Below, piece after piece: positions 9,799 through 18,255 of a DNA stretch of 64,000 nucleotides (position 1 is the first letter of the stretch; each line of letters opens with the position of its first letter). This DNA comes from Microbacterium lacus. Its GTDB lineage: Bacteria > Actinomycetota > Actinomycetes > Actinomycetales > Microbacteriaceae. Both the position numbers and the translations under genes were made by a program. A model generated the notes under the pieces. That model did not search any database. It saw nothing but the letters and a program-made list of their open reading frames with translations, and was not told where the DNA came from. The stretch spans positions 434,001 through 498,000 of the forward strand of contig NZ_NMUM01000005.1 in NCBI RefSeq assembly GCF_002812805.1. The letters run 5' to 3'.

Positions 9799-10557
9799 CT
9801 AAACGTCGCCCGCGAGGGCCGCCGCGCCGATGATGCCCGAGCTGTTGCGGTGCACGGCCGGAAGGATCGGCGCGCGCAGCTTCAGCATCGGCAAGAAGCG
9901 CTCCGGATGCTTCGACACGCCGCCGCCGACGACGAACAGATCGGGCGAAAACAGGAACTCGACATGGTCGTAGAAGAGCTGCAGACGCTTGGTCCAGTCT
10001 TCCCAGTTGAGGTCTTCGCGCTCCATCGCCGAGTACGCCGCGTACTTCTCGATCGACTCACCCTCGTACCAGAGGTGTCCGAGTTCGGTGTTGGGGATGA
10101 GTGTCCCGTTGTAGATGAAGGCCGAGCCGATTCCGGTGCCGAGCGTGGTGAGGATCGTCAGCCCGTCGTGACCCTTCGCGGCGCCGTAGCGGACCTCGGC
10201 GACACCCGCGGCATCCGCGTCATTGACGAATTGGATGTCGCGTCCGAGGCCCTTCTCGAAGAACTTCTCGGCCTCGAAGTCGACCCACTTCTCTGAGACG
10301 TTGGCTGCCGAGAGGGTGCGACCCTTCTTCACGATCGCGGGGAAGGCGACTCCGAGGGGGATTTTCTTGTCGACGCCGCCCAACTTGTCGAGCACCTCGT
10401 TCACGGCGGCGAGCACGTCATCCGGCGCCGCACCCTTCGGGGTGTTAACGCGGATGCGGTCGCTCAGCAACTCTCCGCGCTTCAGATCGACGATGCCGGC
10501 CTTGATGCCGGTCCCCCCGATGTCGACACCGACAGCACGGTCAACGCTTTTTGCCAT
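9799..10557 (-). CDS. ppgK: Polyphosphate glucokinase
   Basis: 252-aa ROK-family kinase that phosphorylates glucose using polyphosphate (and usually ATP). Seen: phosphate-binding VGVDIGGTGIKAG at residues ~8-20, the catalytic-loop FVNDADAAGVAE, LTTLGTGIGSAF and the PNTELGHLWYEG segment of actinobacterial PpgK. The ATG at 10557 is preferred over the in-frame GTG at 10614 because homologues begin close to the first strand, and because TAAGCT lies 7 nt upstream of 10557, indicating a leaderless transcript. It feeds glucose into glycolysis in many actinobacteria lacking a PTS for glucose. Confidence 0.94.
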   Translation of the reverse strand: MAKSVDRAVGVDIGGTGIKAGIVDLKRGELLSDRIRVNTPKGAAPDDVLAAVNEVLDKLGGVDKKIPLGVAFPAIVKKGRTLSAANVSEKWVDFEAEKFFEKGLGRDIQFVNDADAAGVAEVRYGAAKGHDGLTILTTLGTGIGSAFIYNGTLIPNTELGHLWYEGESIEKYAAYSAMEREDLNWEDWTKRLQLFYDHVEFLFSPDLFVVGGGVSKHPERFLPMLKLRAPILPAVHRNSSGIIGAAALAGDV

Positions 10558-10670
10558 GCGAATCAGCTTAGCGAGCACAACTCGCCCAACCCGCCCGGGT
10601 GCGCGATGCGCCACGCTCGAAGCCCCGCGGTCAGTAGGATCGACACGGAACGCAGATCGAGGGAGAACCG

Positions 10671-10895
10671 GTGTCCGAGAGCGAACAGAAGTACTGGTAC
10701 AACCTGACGACCGGTCAGGTCGAGAAGGGGTTCGAATCGCCCGCGATCGACCGCGCCGGCCCGTTCGACACCGCGGAAGAAGCGGCCAACGCGCCGCAGG
10801 TCATTAAGGACCGCGCGCGTGCGTGGGCCGATGATGACGCCCGTGATGCCTCGTGGGGCGCATCCGCGTCCGGCGCCGGCGAAGACCCCCAGTAG
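10671..10895 (+). CDS. Small conserved actinobacterial protein, SPOR-like
   Basis: 74 aa from a GTG preceded by GAGGGAGA. The sequence KYWYNLTTGQVEKGFESPAIDRAGPFDTAEEAANAP is a well-kept short motif in actinobacteria, usually annotated as SPOR-domain-like; the acidic tail looks disordered. The function is unknown. It lies upstream of glnA2, and its TAG stop is shared with a TAGGCT hexamer that could be the glnA2 promoter. Confidence 0.75.
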   Translation: MSESEQKYWYNLTTGQVEKGFESPAIDRAGPFDTAEEAANAPQVIKDRARAWADDDARDASWGASASGAGEDPQ

Positions 10896-10927
10896 GCTGG
10901 GAAAGCAGCGGAGCTGCGGAGGGAACC

Positions 10928-12265
10928 ATGGACAAGCAGCGTGATTTCGTCTTGCGGACGATCGAAGAGCGGGGCGTCAAATTCGTCCGCCTCTGGTTCA
11001 CCGATGTGATCGGGACGCTCAAGTCCGTCGCGATCGCCCCGGCCGAGGTCGAGGGGGCATTCGCCGAGGGCCTCGGGTTCGACGGATCAGCCATCGAGGG
11101 TCTGACTCGAAGCTTCGAGTCCGATCTTCTCGCGCACCCGGACCCGGCGACGTTCCAGATCCTGCCCTGGCGGGGCGAGATCGACCCCACGGCCCGCATG
11201 TTCTGCGACATCACGACGCCCGACGGTCAGCCCGCCGTGGCCGACCCGCGCCACGTGCTCAAGCGCACCCTGGCACGCGCCGCCGACCGAGGGTTCACGT
11301 TCTACACCCACCCCGAGATCGAGTTCTATCTGCTCAAGTCGTCGTCGTACGGCGCCGAGGGCCCCGAGCCCGTCGACTCCGCCGGGTACTTCGACAACGT
11401 CCCGGGAGGCACCGCGCACGACTTCCGTCGTCGTTCGGTCCGGATGCTGGAAGACCTGGGTATCTCGGTCGAGTTCAGTCACCACGAGGGTGGACCGGGT
11501 CAGAACGAGATCGACCTGCGCTACGCCGACGCCCTGGCGACGGCCGACAACATCATGACGTTCCGCACGGTCATCAAAGAGGTCGCGATCGAGCAGGGCG
11601 TGTACGCGACGTTCATGCCGAAGCCCCTCAGCGGCAAGCCGGGCAGCGGCATGCACACGCACATGTCGCTCTTCGAGGGTGACCAGAACGCGTTCTACGA
11701 AGAGGGCGCCGAGTACCAGCTGTCGAAGGTCGGCCGTCAGTTCATCGCCGGTCTGCTGCGTCACGCCAACGAGATCGCCGCGGTGACGAACCAGTTCGTC
11801 AACTCGTACAAGCGTCTCTGGGGCGGCGACGAGGCACCCAGCTTCATCACCTGGGGTCACAACAACCGTTCCGCGCTGGTGCGCGTTCCGCTCTACAAGC
11901 CGAACAAGAGCCAGTCCTCGCGCGTCGAATACCGCGCTCTGGATTCTGCGGCCAACCCCTACCTCGCCTACGCCCTCATGCTCGCGGCCGGTCTGAAGGG
12001 TATCGAAGAGGAGTACGAACTCCCGCCCGAGGCCGAAGACAACGTCTGGTCACTCAGCGACGCCGAGCGTCGCGCGCTCGGGTATGAGCCCCTGCCCGCG
12101 AGCCTCGACCACGCCGTGCAGGCGATGGAAGAGAGCGAGCTGGTTGCCGAGACCCTCGGCGAGCAGGTCTTCACGTACGTGCTGAAGAACAAGCGTCGTG
12201 AATGGCAGGAATACCGTTCGCAGGTCACGCCCTTCGAGCTGAAGAGCAATCTCGAGATGCTCTGA
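10928..12265 (+). CDS. glnA2: Glutamine synthetase type I, GlnA2-like
   Basis: 445 aa, the length of mycobacterial GlnA2. GS signatures: LGFDGSAIEG near residue 55, the metal and glutamate site PEIEFYLL, the ATP site KPLSGKPGSGMHTHMSLF, and NSYKRLWGGDEAP. At the place where GlnA1 carries the adenylylated Tyr402, this protein reads EDNVWSLSDAER with no Tyr, so GlnE should not modify it. The ATG at 10928 follows GGAGGGA. The gene order glnA2-glnE-glnA1 is that of mycobacteria. Despite the name, GlnA2-type enzymes may not be the main ammonium-assimilating GS; the exact substrate here is not provable from sequence. Confidence 0.93.
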   Translation: MDKQRDFVLRTIEERGVKFVRLWFTDVIGTLKSVAIAPAEVEGAFAEGLGFDGSAIEGLTRSFESDLLAHPDPATFQILPWRGEIDPTARMFCDITTPDGQPAVADPRHVLKRTLARAADRGFTFYTHPEIEFYLLKSSSYGAEGPEPVDSAGYFDNVPGGTAHDFRRRSVRMLEDLGISVEFSHHEGGPGQNEIDLRYADALATADNIMTFRTVIKEVAIEQGVYATFMPKPLSGKPGSGMHTHMSLFEGDQNAFYEEGAEYQLSKVGRQFIAGLLRHANEIAAVTNQFVNSYKRLWGGDEAPSFITWGHNNRSALVRVPLYKPNKSQSSRVEYRALDSAANPYLAYALMLAAGLKGIEEEYELPPEAEDNVWSLSDAERRALGYEPLPASLDHAVQAMEESELVAETLGEQVFTYVLKNKRREWQEYRSQVTPFELKSNLEML

Positions 12266-12282
12266 CGGGGGCGTCCGCTCCC

Positions 12283-15282
12283 ATGGCTTTGGAACGATTT
12301 CAGTCCCGCACGGGTCTCGCACGCCTCGGCTTCACCGAACTCGATGCCGCCGAGCGCGGTCTCGAGGAGCTCGAAGAGCTGACGGGGCTGCCGCGAGATT
12401 CGTGGATCACCGAGGCATCTTCTGCGGGTGATCCGGACGCCGCGGTACGCGGGCTCGTCGCGATCGCGCGACGCAATGCCATCCCGGTCCGCGAGGTCAT
12501 GGCGAGCGCATCGGCACATCGCGCCGTGTGGGCTCTTCTCGGCGCGAGCGAGGGATACGCGTCGTTCTACCTGCGGCATCCGGATGAGCTCGAGGACCTC
12601 CTCGAGCCACGCGGTCTGTTGGCTACCGCGGACGAGCTGCGCGACGAGATGCTGGAGTCCGTCGGTGCGGTAGACGGTTTCGCCGAGAAGAACGCGGATG
12701 GTTGGGTTGCCCTGCGCGTCCGCTACCGGCGACTCGTCGCCCGGATCGCCGTCTACGATCTGCTCTCGCCCGACCCGCCGGGTGCGATCCGTGAGGTGTC
12801 CGCGGCGTTGGCGGATGTCGCGGCCGCGGCCCTCGAGGCATCGCTCGCCGTTGCGCGAACGCGCATCTCGGCGACCGGCAGTGGACCCGGCGGGTTGTTT
12901 CCCCGTGAGGATGTCGCTCAGACACGCCTGGCCATCATCGGGATGGGCAAGGCCGGCGCGCGTGAACTGAACTACGTCTCGGACGTGGACGTGATCTTCG
13001 TCGGCGGGGGCAGCGCGGAGCTCGTCGAGCGCACGAGCGAGAGCCGTGTGCTCGATATCGCCACGCGCCTTGCCGTGCAGACCATGCGCGGCATCGAAGA
13101 GGCCGAGATCGAGCCGCCGCTCTGGGAGGTGGACCCGAACCTTCGGCCCGAGGGCAAGCAGGGGGCGCTCGTGCGGAGCCTCGATTCGCACGTTTCGTAC
13201 TACCAGCGCTGGGCCAAGAGTTGGGAGTTCCAGGCCCTTCTGAAGGCTCGGCCGCTGGCGGGCGATGCGGAGCTCGGCCGCGATTACGTCGAGGCCGTGC
13301 AACCGAAGGTGTGGACGAGCGCCGCGCGCGAGAACTTCGTCGACTCCGTGCAGCGCATGCGCGAGCGGGTGACCGAGCACATCCCCGCGGAAGACGTGCC
13401 TTATCAGCTGAAGCTCGGACCCGGCGGCATCCGTGACGTCGAATTCACCGTGCAACTGTTGCAGCTCGTGCACGGGCTGACGGATGACTCGATCCGCCAG
13501 CGAGGCACGCTCGCCGCTCTCGATGCACTGGTCACGGGCGGATACATCGGACGCGTCGAGGCATCCGCTTTCGCGCAGGACTATCGGGTGCTGCGATTGC
13601 TCGAGCACCGGCTGCAGCTGTGGCGCCTCGCGCGCACGCACCTCATGCCGCGGACGCCCGAGGGGCTGCGCACGCTCGCACGTGCCTCCGGGCTCGCCGA
13701 TACCGGGGAGGGCGTCGCGGCCGTCTGGGAGCAGATCAAGCGCGAGGTCCGAGACATCCATGTCCGTCTCTTCTATCGGCCGCTGTTGTCGGCCGTTGCA
13801 GCCCTGCCCGAAGACGGGCGCGTGCTCTCGACGGCGCAGGCGCACGACAGACTCGCGGCGATCGGCTTTCGCGACCCGGCGGGAGCGCTGCGGACGATCG
13901 GCAGCCTGACGAGCGGCATCAGCCGGAAGGCGACCATCCAGCGGCACCTGATGCCCGTCATGATCCGGTGGTTCGCGGATGGCGTCGACCCGGACTATGG
14001 GCTGCTCGCGTTCCGGCGCGTCAGCGAGCGCCTCGGTAATACCCCCTGGTTCCTCCGTATGCTCCGCGATTCGTCCGGGGCCGCGGAACGACTGACGCGC
14101 GTCCTGTCGGGATCGCGCTACATCGGCGAGCTGATGGAGTGGATCCCCGAGTCCGTCGCCTGGCTGGATGACGACGAGCCCCTGCGTCCGCGCTCCGGCC
14201 TGGCGCTCCAGGAAGAGGCGCGGGCGATCCAGACGCGCCACAAGACCATCGACGACGCCATGCGGGCCGTGCGTGCACTGCGCCGCCGGGAGCTCCTTCG
14301 CACCGCGATGGCGGCCGTGCTGGGTGTGCTCACGATCGAGCAGCTCGCGGCGAGCCTCACGACCATCACCGACGTGACCCTGCAGGCGACCCTCCGTGCC
14401 GTGCGTCGAGAGGTCGTGCCGCCGGAGGATGCCTCGCTGGACTTCGCCATCATCGCGATGGGCCGGTTCGGGGGAGCGGAGCTCGGGTTCGGATCGGATG
14501 CGGACGTGCTCTACGTCTATCGTCCCGAGAAGGTCGATCCCGAGCGCGCGCACCAGCTGTCGCTCAAGATCGTCGCGGAGCTGCGTCGGGTGTCGGAGGA
14601 CTTCCGGGCGCCGTTGGATCTGGATGCGGATCTGCGCCCCGAGGGACGCACCGGCCCGCTCGTGCGCTCACTGACCTCCTACGCCGAGTACTACTCGCGC
14701 TGGTCGCTGTCGTGGGAGGCTCAGGCGCTCCTGCGCGCGCGAGGCGTTGCCGGTTCGGTCAAGCTCATCCGCGCCTTCATGGAGCTGGCCGACCGCCTGC
14801 GCTACCCCGAGCATCCGGACCCTCAAGGGGTGCGCGAGATCAAGCGCATCAAGGCACGCGTCGAGACAGAGCGGCTGCCGAAGGGCGTCGACCGTACGCG
14901 GCACCTCAAGCTCGGCCCCGGCACGCTCAGCGACGTCGAGTGGCTCGTCCAGCTCACCCAACTCTGTTACGCGCACGAGCACCCCGAGCTGCGCACAACA
15001 TCGACGCTGGGTGCGCTGGACGCGGCGGTAGCGGCGGGATTGATCCCGCAGACATCCGCCGCCCGTCTGGCGGAGTCGTGGCACCTGTCGACGCGCCTGC
15101 GCTCGGCGAACACGCTGCTGTCGGGGCAGACGAGCGACGTGCTGCCGACGGATCGGCGCCAGCTCGATGGCATCGGACGCATCCTCGACTACGGCCCGCG
15201 CGCGGCGACGCAGGTCGAAGAGGACTACTTCGGGACGGCGCGTCGTGCCCGCCGGGTATTCGAGAAGCTCTTCTACGGCTGA
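12283..15282 (+). CDS. glnE: Bifunctional glutamine synthetase adenylyltransferase/deadenylase
   Basis: 999 aa, full family length. Two nucleotidyltransferase domains are seen: GMGKAGARELNYVSDVDVIFV near residue ~215 (deadenylating half) and AMGRFGGAELGFGSDADVLYVY near ~725 (adenylylating half). Each is followed by the LRPEG...VRS...YY.RWA.SWE motif and a glutamine-synthetase adenylyltransferase helical domain (LKLGPGGIRDVEF and LKLGPGTLSDVEW). It adds and removes AMP on GlnA1, controlling its activity by nitrogen status. It starts 17 bp after glnA2, suggesting co-transcription, and converges on glnA1. Confidence 0.96.
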   Translation: MALERFQSRTGLARLGFTELDAAERGLEELEELTGLPRDSWITEASSAGDPDAAVRGLVAIARRNAIPVREVMASASAHRAVWALLGASEGYASFYLRHPDELEDLLEPRGLLATADELRDEMLESVGAVDGFAEKNADGWVALRVRYRRLVARIAVYDLLSPDPPGAIREVSAALADVAAAALEASLAVARTRISATGSGPGGLFPREDVAQTRLAIIGMGKAGARELNYVSDVDVIFVGGGSAELVERTSESRVLDIATRLAVQTMRGIEEAEIEPPLWEVDPNLRPEGKQGALVRSLDSHVSYYQRWAKSWEFQALLKARPLAGDAELGRDYVEAVQPKVWTSAARENFVDSVQRMRERVTEHIPAEDVPYQLKLGPGGIRDVEFTVQLLQLVHGLTDDSIRQRGTLAALDALVTGGYIGRVEASAFAQDYRVLRLLEHRLQLWRLARTHLMPRTPEGLRTLARASGLADTGEGVAAVWEQIKREVRDIHVRLFYRPLLSAVAALPEDGRVLSTAQAHDRLAAIGFRDPAGALRTIGSLTSGISRKATIQRHLMPVMIRWFADGVDPDYGLLAFRRVSERLGNTPWFLRMLRDSSGAAERLTRVLSGSRYIGELMEWIPESVAWLDDDEPLRPRSGLALQEEARAIQTRHKTIDDAMRAVRALRRRELLRTAMAAVLGVLTIEQLAASLTTITDVTLQATLRAVRREVVPPEDASLDFAIIAMGRFGGAELGFGSDADVLYVYRPEKVDPERAHQLSLKIVAELRRVSEDFRAPLDLDADLRPEGRTGPLVRSLTSYAEYYSRWSLSWEAQALLRARGVAGSVKLIRAFMELADRLRYPEHPDPQGVREIKRIKARVETERLPKGVDRTRHLKLGPGTLSDVEWLVQLTQLCYAHEHPELRTTSTLGALDAAVAAGLIPQTSAARLAESWHLSTRLRSANTLLSGQTSDVLPTDRRQLDGIGRILDYGPRAATQVEEDYFGTARRARRVFEKLFYG

Positions 15283-15301
15283 CCAGCTGCGCTGGGTGTA
15301 C

Positions 15302-15358
15302 TCCGCTGTCGCAGATCGACATGTGCGGGCCGCGCGAGCATAGGTCTGCGACAGCGGA
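15302..15358. repeat. Perfect 14-bp inverted repeat downstream of glnE
   Basis: TCCGCTGTCGCAGA at 15302-15315 pairs with TCTGCGACAGCGGA at 15345-15358, loop 29 nt. No U-run follows. It lies between the convergent glnE and glnA1, just before the strong terminator at 15378-15410. Confidence 0.7.
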
Positions 15359-15377
15359 ACATCGCCTTGACCATGCA

Positions 15378-15410
15378 AAGAGGGCCCCGGGATGATCCCG
15401 GGGCCCTCTT
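15378..15410. terminator. Strong bidirectional terminator between glnE and glnA1
   Basis: AAGAGGGCCCCGGG (from 15378) pairs with CCCGGGGCCCTCTT (to 15410) around a short GATGAT loop, giving a GC-rich stem ending in A/T pairs. On the minus strand it is followed by TTTGCATGG. It would end transcripts arriving from both sides. Confidence 0.85.
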
Positions 15411-15425
15411 CGCGTCAGGTACCGA

Positions 15426-16850
15426 TCACACGCCGAAGTACAGCTCGTACTCGAACGGGTGCGGGCGTGCCGCGATCGGCTTGATCTCGTTCTCGATCTT
15501 GTACTCGATCCAGGTCTCGATCAGCTCGGGCGTGAACACGCCACCCGCGAGCAGGAAGTCCTGGTCGGCGCGCAGCGCCTCGAGGGAGTCGAGCAGCGAG
15601 TTCGGAACCTGCGGGATGTTCTTCGCCTCCTCGGGGGGAAGCTCGTACAGGTCCTTGTCGACGGGCTCGTGCGGCTCGATGCGGTTCTTGATGCCGTCGA
15701 GGCCGGCCATCATCTGCGCCGCGAAGGCGAGATACGGGTTGCCCGAGGCATCCGGCGCGCGGAACTCGATGCGCTTGGCCTTGGGGTTCGATCCCGTGAT
15801 GGGGATACGGATGGCGGCGGAGCGGTTACCGGCCGAGTAGACCAGGTTGACCGGGGCCTCGTAGCCCTTGACCAGACGCTTGTACGAGTTGATCGTCGGG
15901 TTGGTGAAGGCGAGTACGGCGGGCGCGTGCGCCAGCAGACCACCGATGTACCAACGGGCGATGTCGGACAGGCCGCCGTAGCCGTTCTCGTCGTAGAACA
16001 GGGGCTTGCCGTCGAGCCACAGCGACTGGTGCGTGTGCATGCCGGAGCCGTTGTCACCGAAGAGCGGCTTGGGCATGAAGGTCGCGACCTTGCCCCACTG
16101 CTCCGAGGTGTTCTTGACGATGTACTTGAACTTCAGGATGTCGTCCGCCGAGTGCACCATGGTGTCGAAGCGGTAGTTGATCTCCTGCTGACCGCCCGTA
16201 CCGACCTCGTGGTGCGAGCGCTCGAGGATGAAACCGGCCTCGATCAGCTTCAGCGTGATGTCATCGCGCAGGTCGGCCGTCTTGTCGACGGGGCTGACCG
16301 GGAAGTAGCCACCCTTGTACGGGGTCTTGTTGGCGAGGTTGCCGCCCTCTTCGGCGCGACCGGTGTTCCAGGCGCCTTCCTCGGAGTCGACGCTGTAGAA
16401 GCTGGAGTTCTGCTTCACTTCGTAGCGCACGTCGTCGAAGATGTAGAACTCGGCCTCGGGGGCGAAGAACGCGGTGTCGGCGATGCCGGTCGAGGCGAGG
16501 TACTTCTCAGCCTTCTTGGCGACCTGACGCGGGTCCTTGTGGTAGATCTCGCCGGTGCGCGGGTTGTAGATGTCGAAGATCATGATGAGCGTCTTCGCCT
16601 CGCGGAACTGGTCGAGGTACGCCGTCGACACATCCGGAATCAGCTGCATGTCCGACTCGTGGATGTTCGCGAAGCCTCGGATGGAGGAGCCGTCGAACAG
16701 CTGGCCGACGGTGAAGAATTCCTCGTCGACCGTGGAAGCGGGGATGTTGAAGTGCTGCTGAACACCAGGAAGATCCGTGAACCGGATGTCGAGGAACTTG
16801 ACGTCCTCGTCCTTGATGAACTTCAACACCTCGGATGAGTCTTTGAACAT
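15426..16850 (-). CDS. glnA: Glutamine synthetase type I (main, adenylylatable form)
   Basis: 474 aa, the standard GlnA1 length; makes glutamine from glutamate, ammonium and ATP as a dodecamer. Signatures: [12 protein letters not shown] at ~50-60, [39 protein letters not shown], and the adenylylation loop [12 protein letters not shown] with Tyr402 (codon 15647-15645). The ATG at 16850 follows GGAGCCAGA and matches the family start [12 protein letters not shown] GlnR-type box on the same strand lies 85-111 bp upstream (16935-16961), so nitrogen control of transcription is expected on top of GlnE control of activity. Confidence 0.97.
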   Translation of the reverse strand: MFKDSSEVLKFIKDEDVKFLDIRFTDLPGVQQHFNIPASTVDEEFFTVGQLFDGSSIRGFANIHESDMQLIPDVSTAYLDQFREAKTLIMIFDIYNPRTGEIYHKDPRQVAKKAEKYLASTGIADTAFFAPEAEFYIFDDVRYEVKQNSSFYSVDSEEGAWNTGRAEEGGNLANKTPYKGGYFPVSPVDKTADLRDDITLKLIEAGFILERSHHEVGTGGQQEINYRFDTMVHSADDILKFKYIVKNTSEQWGKVATFMPKPLFGDNGSGMHTHQSLWLDGKPLFYDENGYGGLSDIARWYIGGLLAHAPAVLAFTNPTINSYKRLVKGYEAPVNLVYSAGNRSAAIRIPITGSNPKAKRIEFRAPDASGNPYLAFAAQMMAGLDGIKNRIEPHEPVDKDLYELPPEEAKNIPQVPNSLLDSLEALRADQDFLLAGGVFTPELIETWIEYKIENEIKPIAARPHPFEYELYFGV

Positions 16851-16934
16851 TCTGGCTCCAGAGGTAGGGCATTCGGGAACTGCCGCCCGCGATGCGGGCC
16901 TCCCTGAAAGGTATCGTCGGGGCATTGCCCGACA

Positions 16935-16961
16935 GTGACGCTATTGTTTCCGGCATGTTAC
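16935..16961 (-). promoter_or_regulatory. GlnR-type operator upstream of glnA1
   Basis: Read on the minus strand: GTAACATGCCGGAAAC (16961-16946) fits the actinobacterial GlnR box gTnAC-n6-GaAAC exactly. A weaker second box, GTCAC-n6-GCAAT, starts exactly 22 bp further on (16939), the usual spacing of paired GlnR boxes. Nearly the same sequence precedes amtB at 54306-54321. Confidence 0.75.
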
Positions 16962-16984
16962 GCGCGGCTGGATACGCTGGTCCG

Positions 16985-17380
16985 GTGACATCGAATGCAC
17001 CCGACGCCTGTCCCGGTCAACGCCTCGGTTTGCCGCGGGATGGCGCGGGTTCCGTCGCCCGCGTCGGACGCCGTATCGGGGCCCTCGTGATCGACTACGG
17101 CGCCGCGTATCTGATTTCAGGTTTCTTCGCGTTCGACGCGCTGGCGATCTTGGCGATCTTCGGAGCGATCCAGATCGTCTTCCTGCCCACGCTGCAGGCG
17201 AGTCCCGGTCACCGAATCTTCGGCCTGCGGCTCGAAATGGTCGGCGGCGGATGGGTGGGGCTCTGGCGCCCGATCATCCGGACCGTGCTGCTGATCGTCG
17301 TCATCCCCGCCGTGATCTGGGACGCGGATCAGCGTGGCCTGCACGACAAGGCGGTCGGAACGATCCTCGTACGCCGCTAG
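16985..17380 (+). CDS. RDD-family membrane protein
   Basis: 131 aa with RVGRRIGALVIDYGAAYLI (the R-D pattern of the RDD family), a second hydrophobic segment ~55-80, PGHRIFGLRLEMV and a third segment, and the closing RGLHDKAVGTILVRR. RDD proteins are small membrane proteins of mostly unknown, sometimes transport-related, function. The GTG at 16985 is chosen because TACGCT ends 6 nt before it (leaderless pattern); starting at the ATG at 16955 would use the GlnR box as coding sequence. The gene is divergent from glnA1. Confidence 0.85.
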   Translation: MTSNAPDACPGQRLGLPRDGAGSVARVGRRIGALVIDYGAAYLISGFFAFDALAILAIFGAIQIVFLPTLQASPGHRIFGLRLEMVGGGWVGLWRPIIRTVLLIVVIPAVIWDADQRGLHDKAVGTILVRR

Positions 17381-17393
17381 GCGAGCGACGGGA

Positions 17394-18101
17394 TCAGCGG
17401 GGACGCGGCGCGCGCACCTTCGTCGGGTCGATGCCCTTCGGGATCGGGAGCGATGCGAGCGACTGCGAGACCGAGTCCACGCGCTTCATGACGGCGACCA
17501 TCGTCGCCTTGTCGAGCTTGCGGGGGAACGACTTGACCGTCTTGGCCAGGTCCTTGATCGGAACCTCACCCTTGCCATGACCGATGTAGATGACGTGCAC
17601 GGGAACACCGTTCGCGACGCGGTTGACCTTCGAGCGCTCCTCATTCACGAGGCGCTGTAGGCGACCCTGTGAACCCTCGCCGATCACGACGACACCGCCG
17701 CGACCGATCGCGCGATAGACCGCATCCTGAGTCTTCGGGTTGACGCCCACGGGAGTCTCGGAAGCCGTCCAGCTGCGTCCGAGGAACGTGGTGATGACGT
17801 GGCCCACGGCGCCGGGCATCCCGTCGATCTGGTCGTACATCGCGCGGGTCGACAGGCGCGTCATCGTCATGAGCGATACGAGGATACCCGCGAGGAAGCC
17901 GGTGATGCCCCAGAGCAGGATGTTCCACCACTGCGGCTGGATCAGGAACGCGACCACGATGCCGAGCCCTGTCGTGACGATGAAGATCCCCGTGAGCAAC
18001 CACGGGAGGAAGCCGAACGACCGACGTGTGAAGGTGTAGAGACTCTTGATCTGGGAGAAGAACCCGGGACGCTTCTCGGGTGCCGCGCTGCGTGCTGCCA
18101 T
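17394..18101 (-). CDS. DUF4191 membrane protein
   Basis: 235 aa. Two membrane segments at ~35-75 (LLTGIFIVTTGLGIVVAFL and WNILLWGITGFLAGILVSL) are followed by a cytosolic domain with the DUF4191 pattern: YDQIDGMPGAVGHV, AVYRAIGRGGVVVIGEG, RLVNEERSKVNRV and VHVIYIGHGKGEV. The family is restricted to actinobacteria and its function is unknown. TAGGCT lies 7 nt upstream of the ATG at 18101, suggesting a leaderless mRNA. Convergent with the RDD gene (13 bp apart). Confidence 0.9.
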   Translation of the reverse strand: MAARSAAPEKRPGFFSQIKSLYTFTRRSFGFLPWLLTGIFIVTTGLGIVVAFLIQPQWWNILLWGITGFLAGILVSLMTMTRLSTRAMYDQIDGMPGAVGHVITTFLGRSWTASETPVGVNPKTQDAVYRAIGRGGVVVIGEGSQGRLQRLVNEERSKVNRVANGVPVHVIYIGHGKGEVPIKDLAKTVKSFPRKLDKATMVAVMKRVDSVSQSLASLPIPKGIDPTKVRAPRPR

Positions 18102-18255
18102 ACGTTCCAGCCTACTTCCCGAGAGCCCGGTGTTCCGCGCGGTGATTGGCTATCTTCCCCGCCGTCCGTCCTCCACAGTGTGGTCCCTCCTTCCGGTCAC
18201 CACGGATCGGAAGATCGGACGGCCTGAGCACGTCCCGTCGGGCCAGCGTAGGAGG

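Noticed and set aside
11968..14553. Very long open frame antisense to glnA2/glnE
   Set aside because: High-GC codon bias of the real gene leaves the complementary frame open; its translation has no domain features and glnE is unmistakable.
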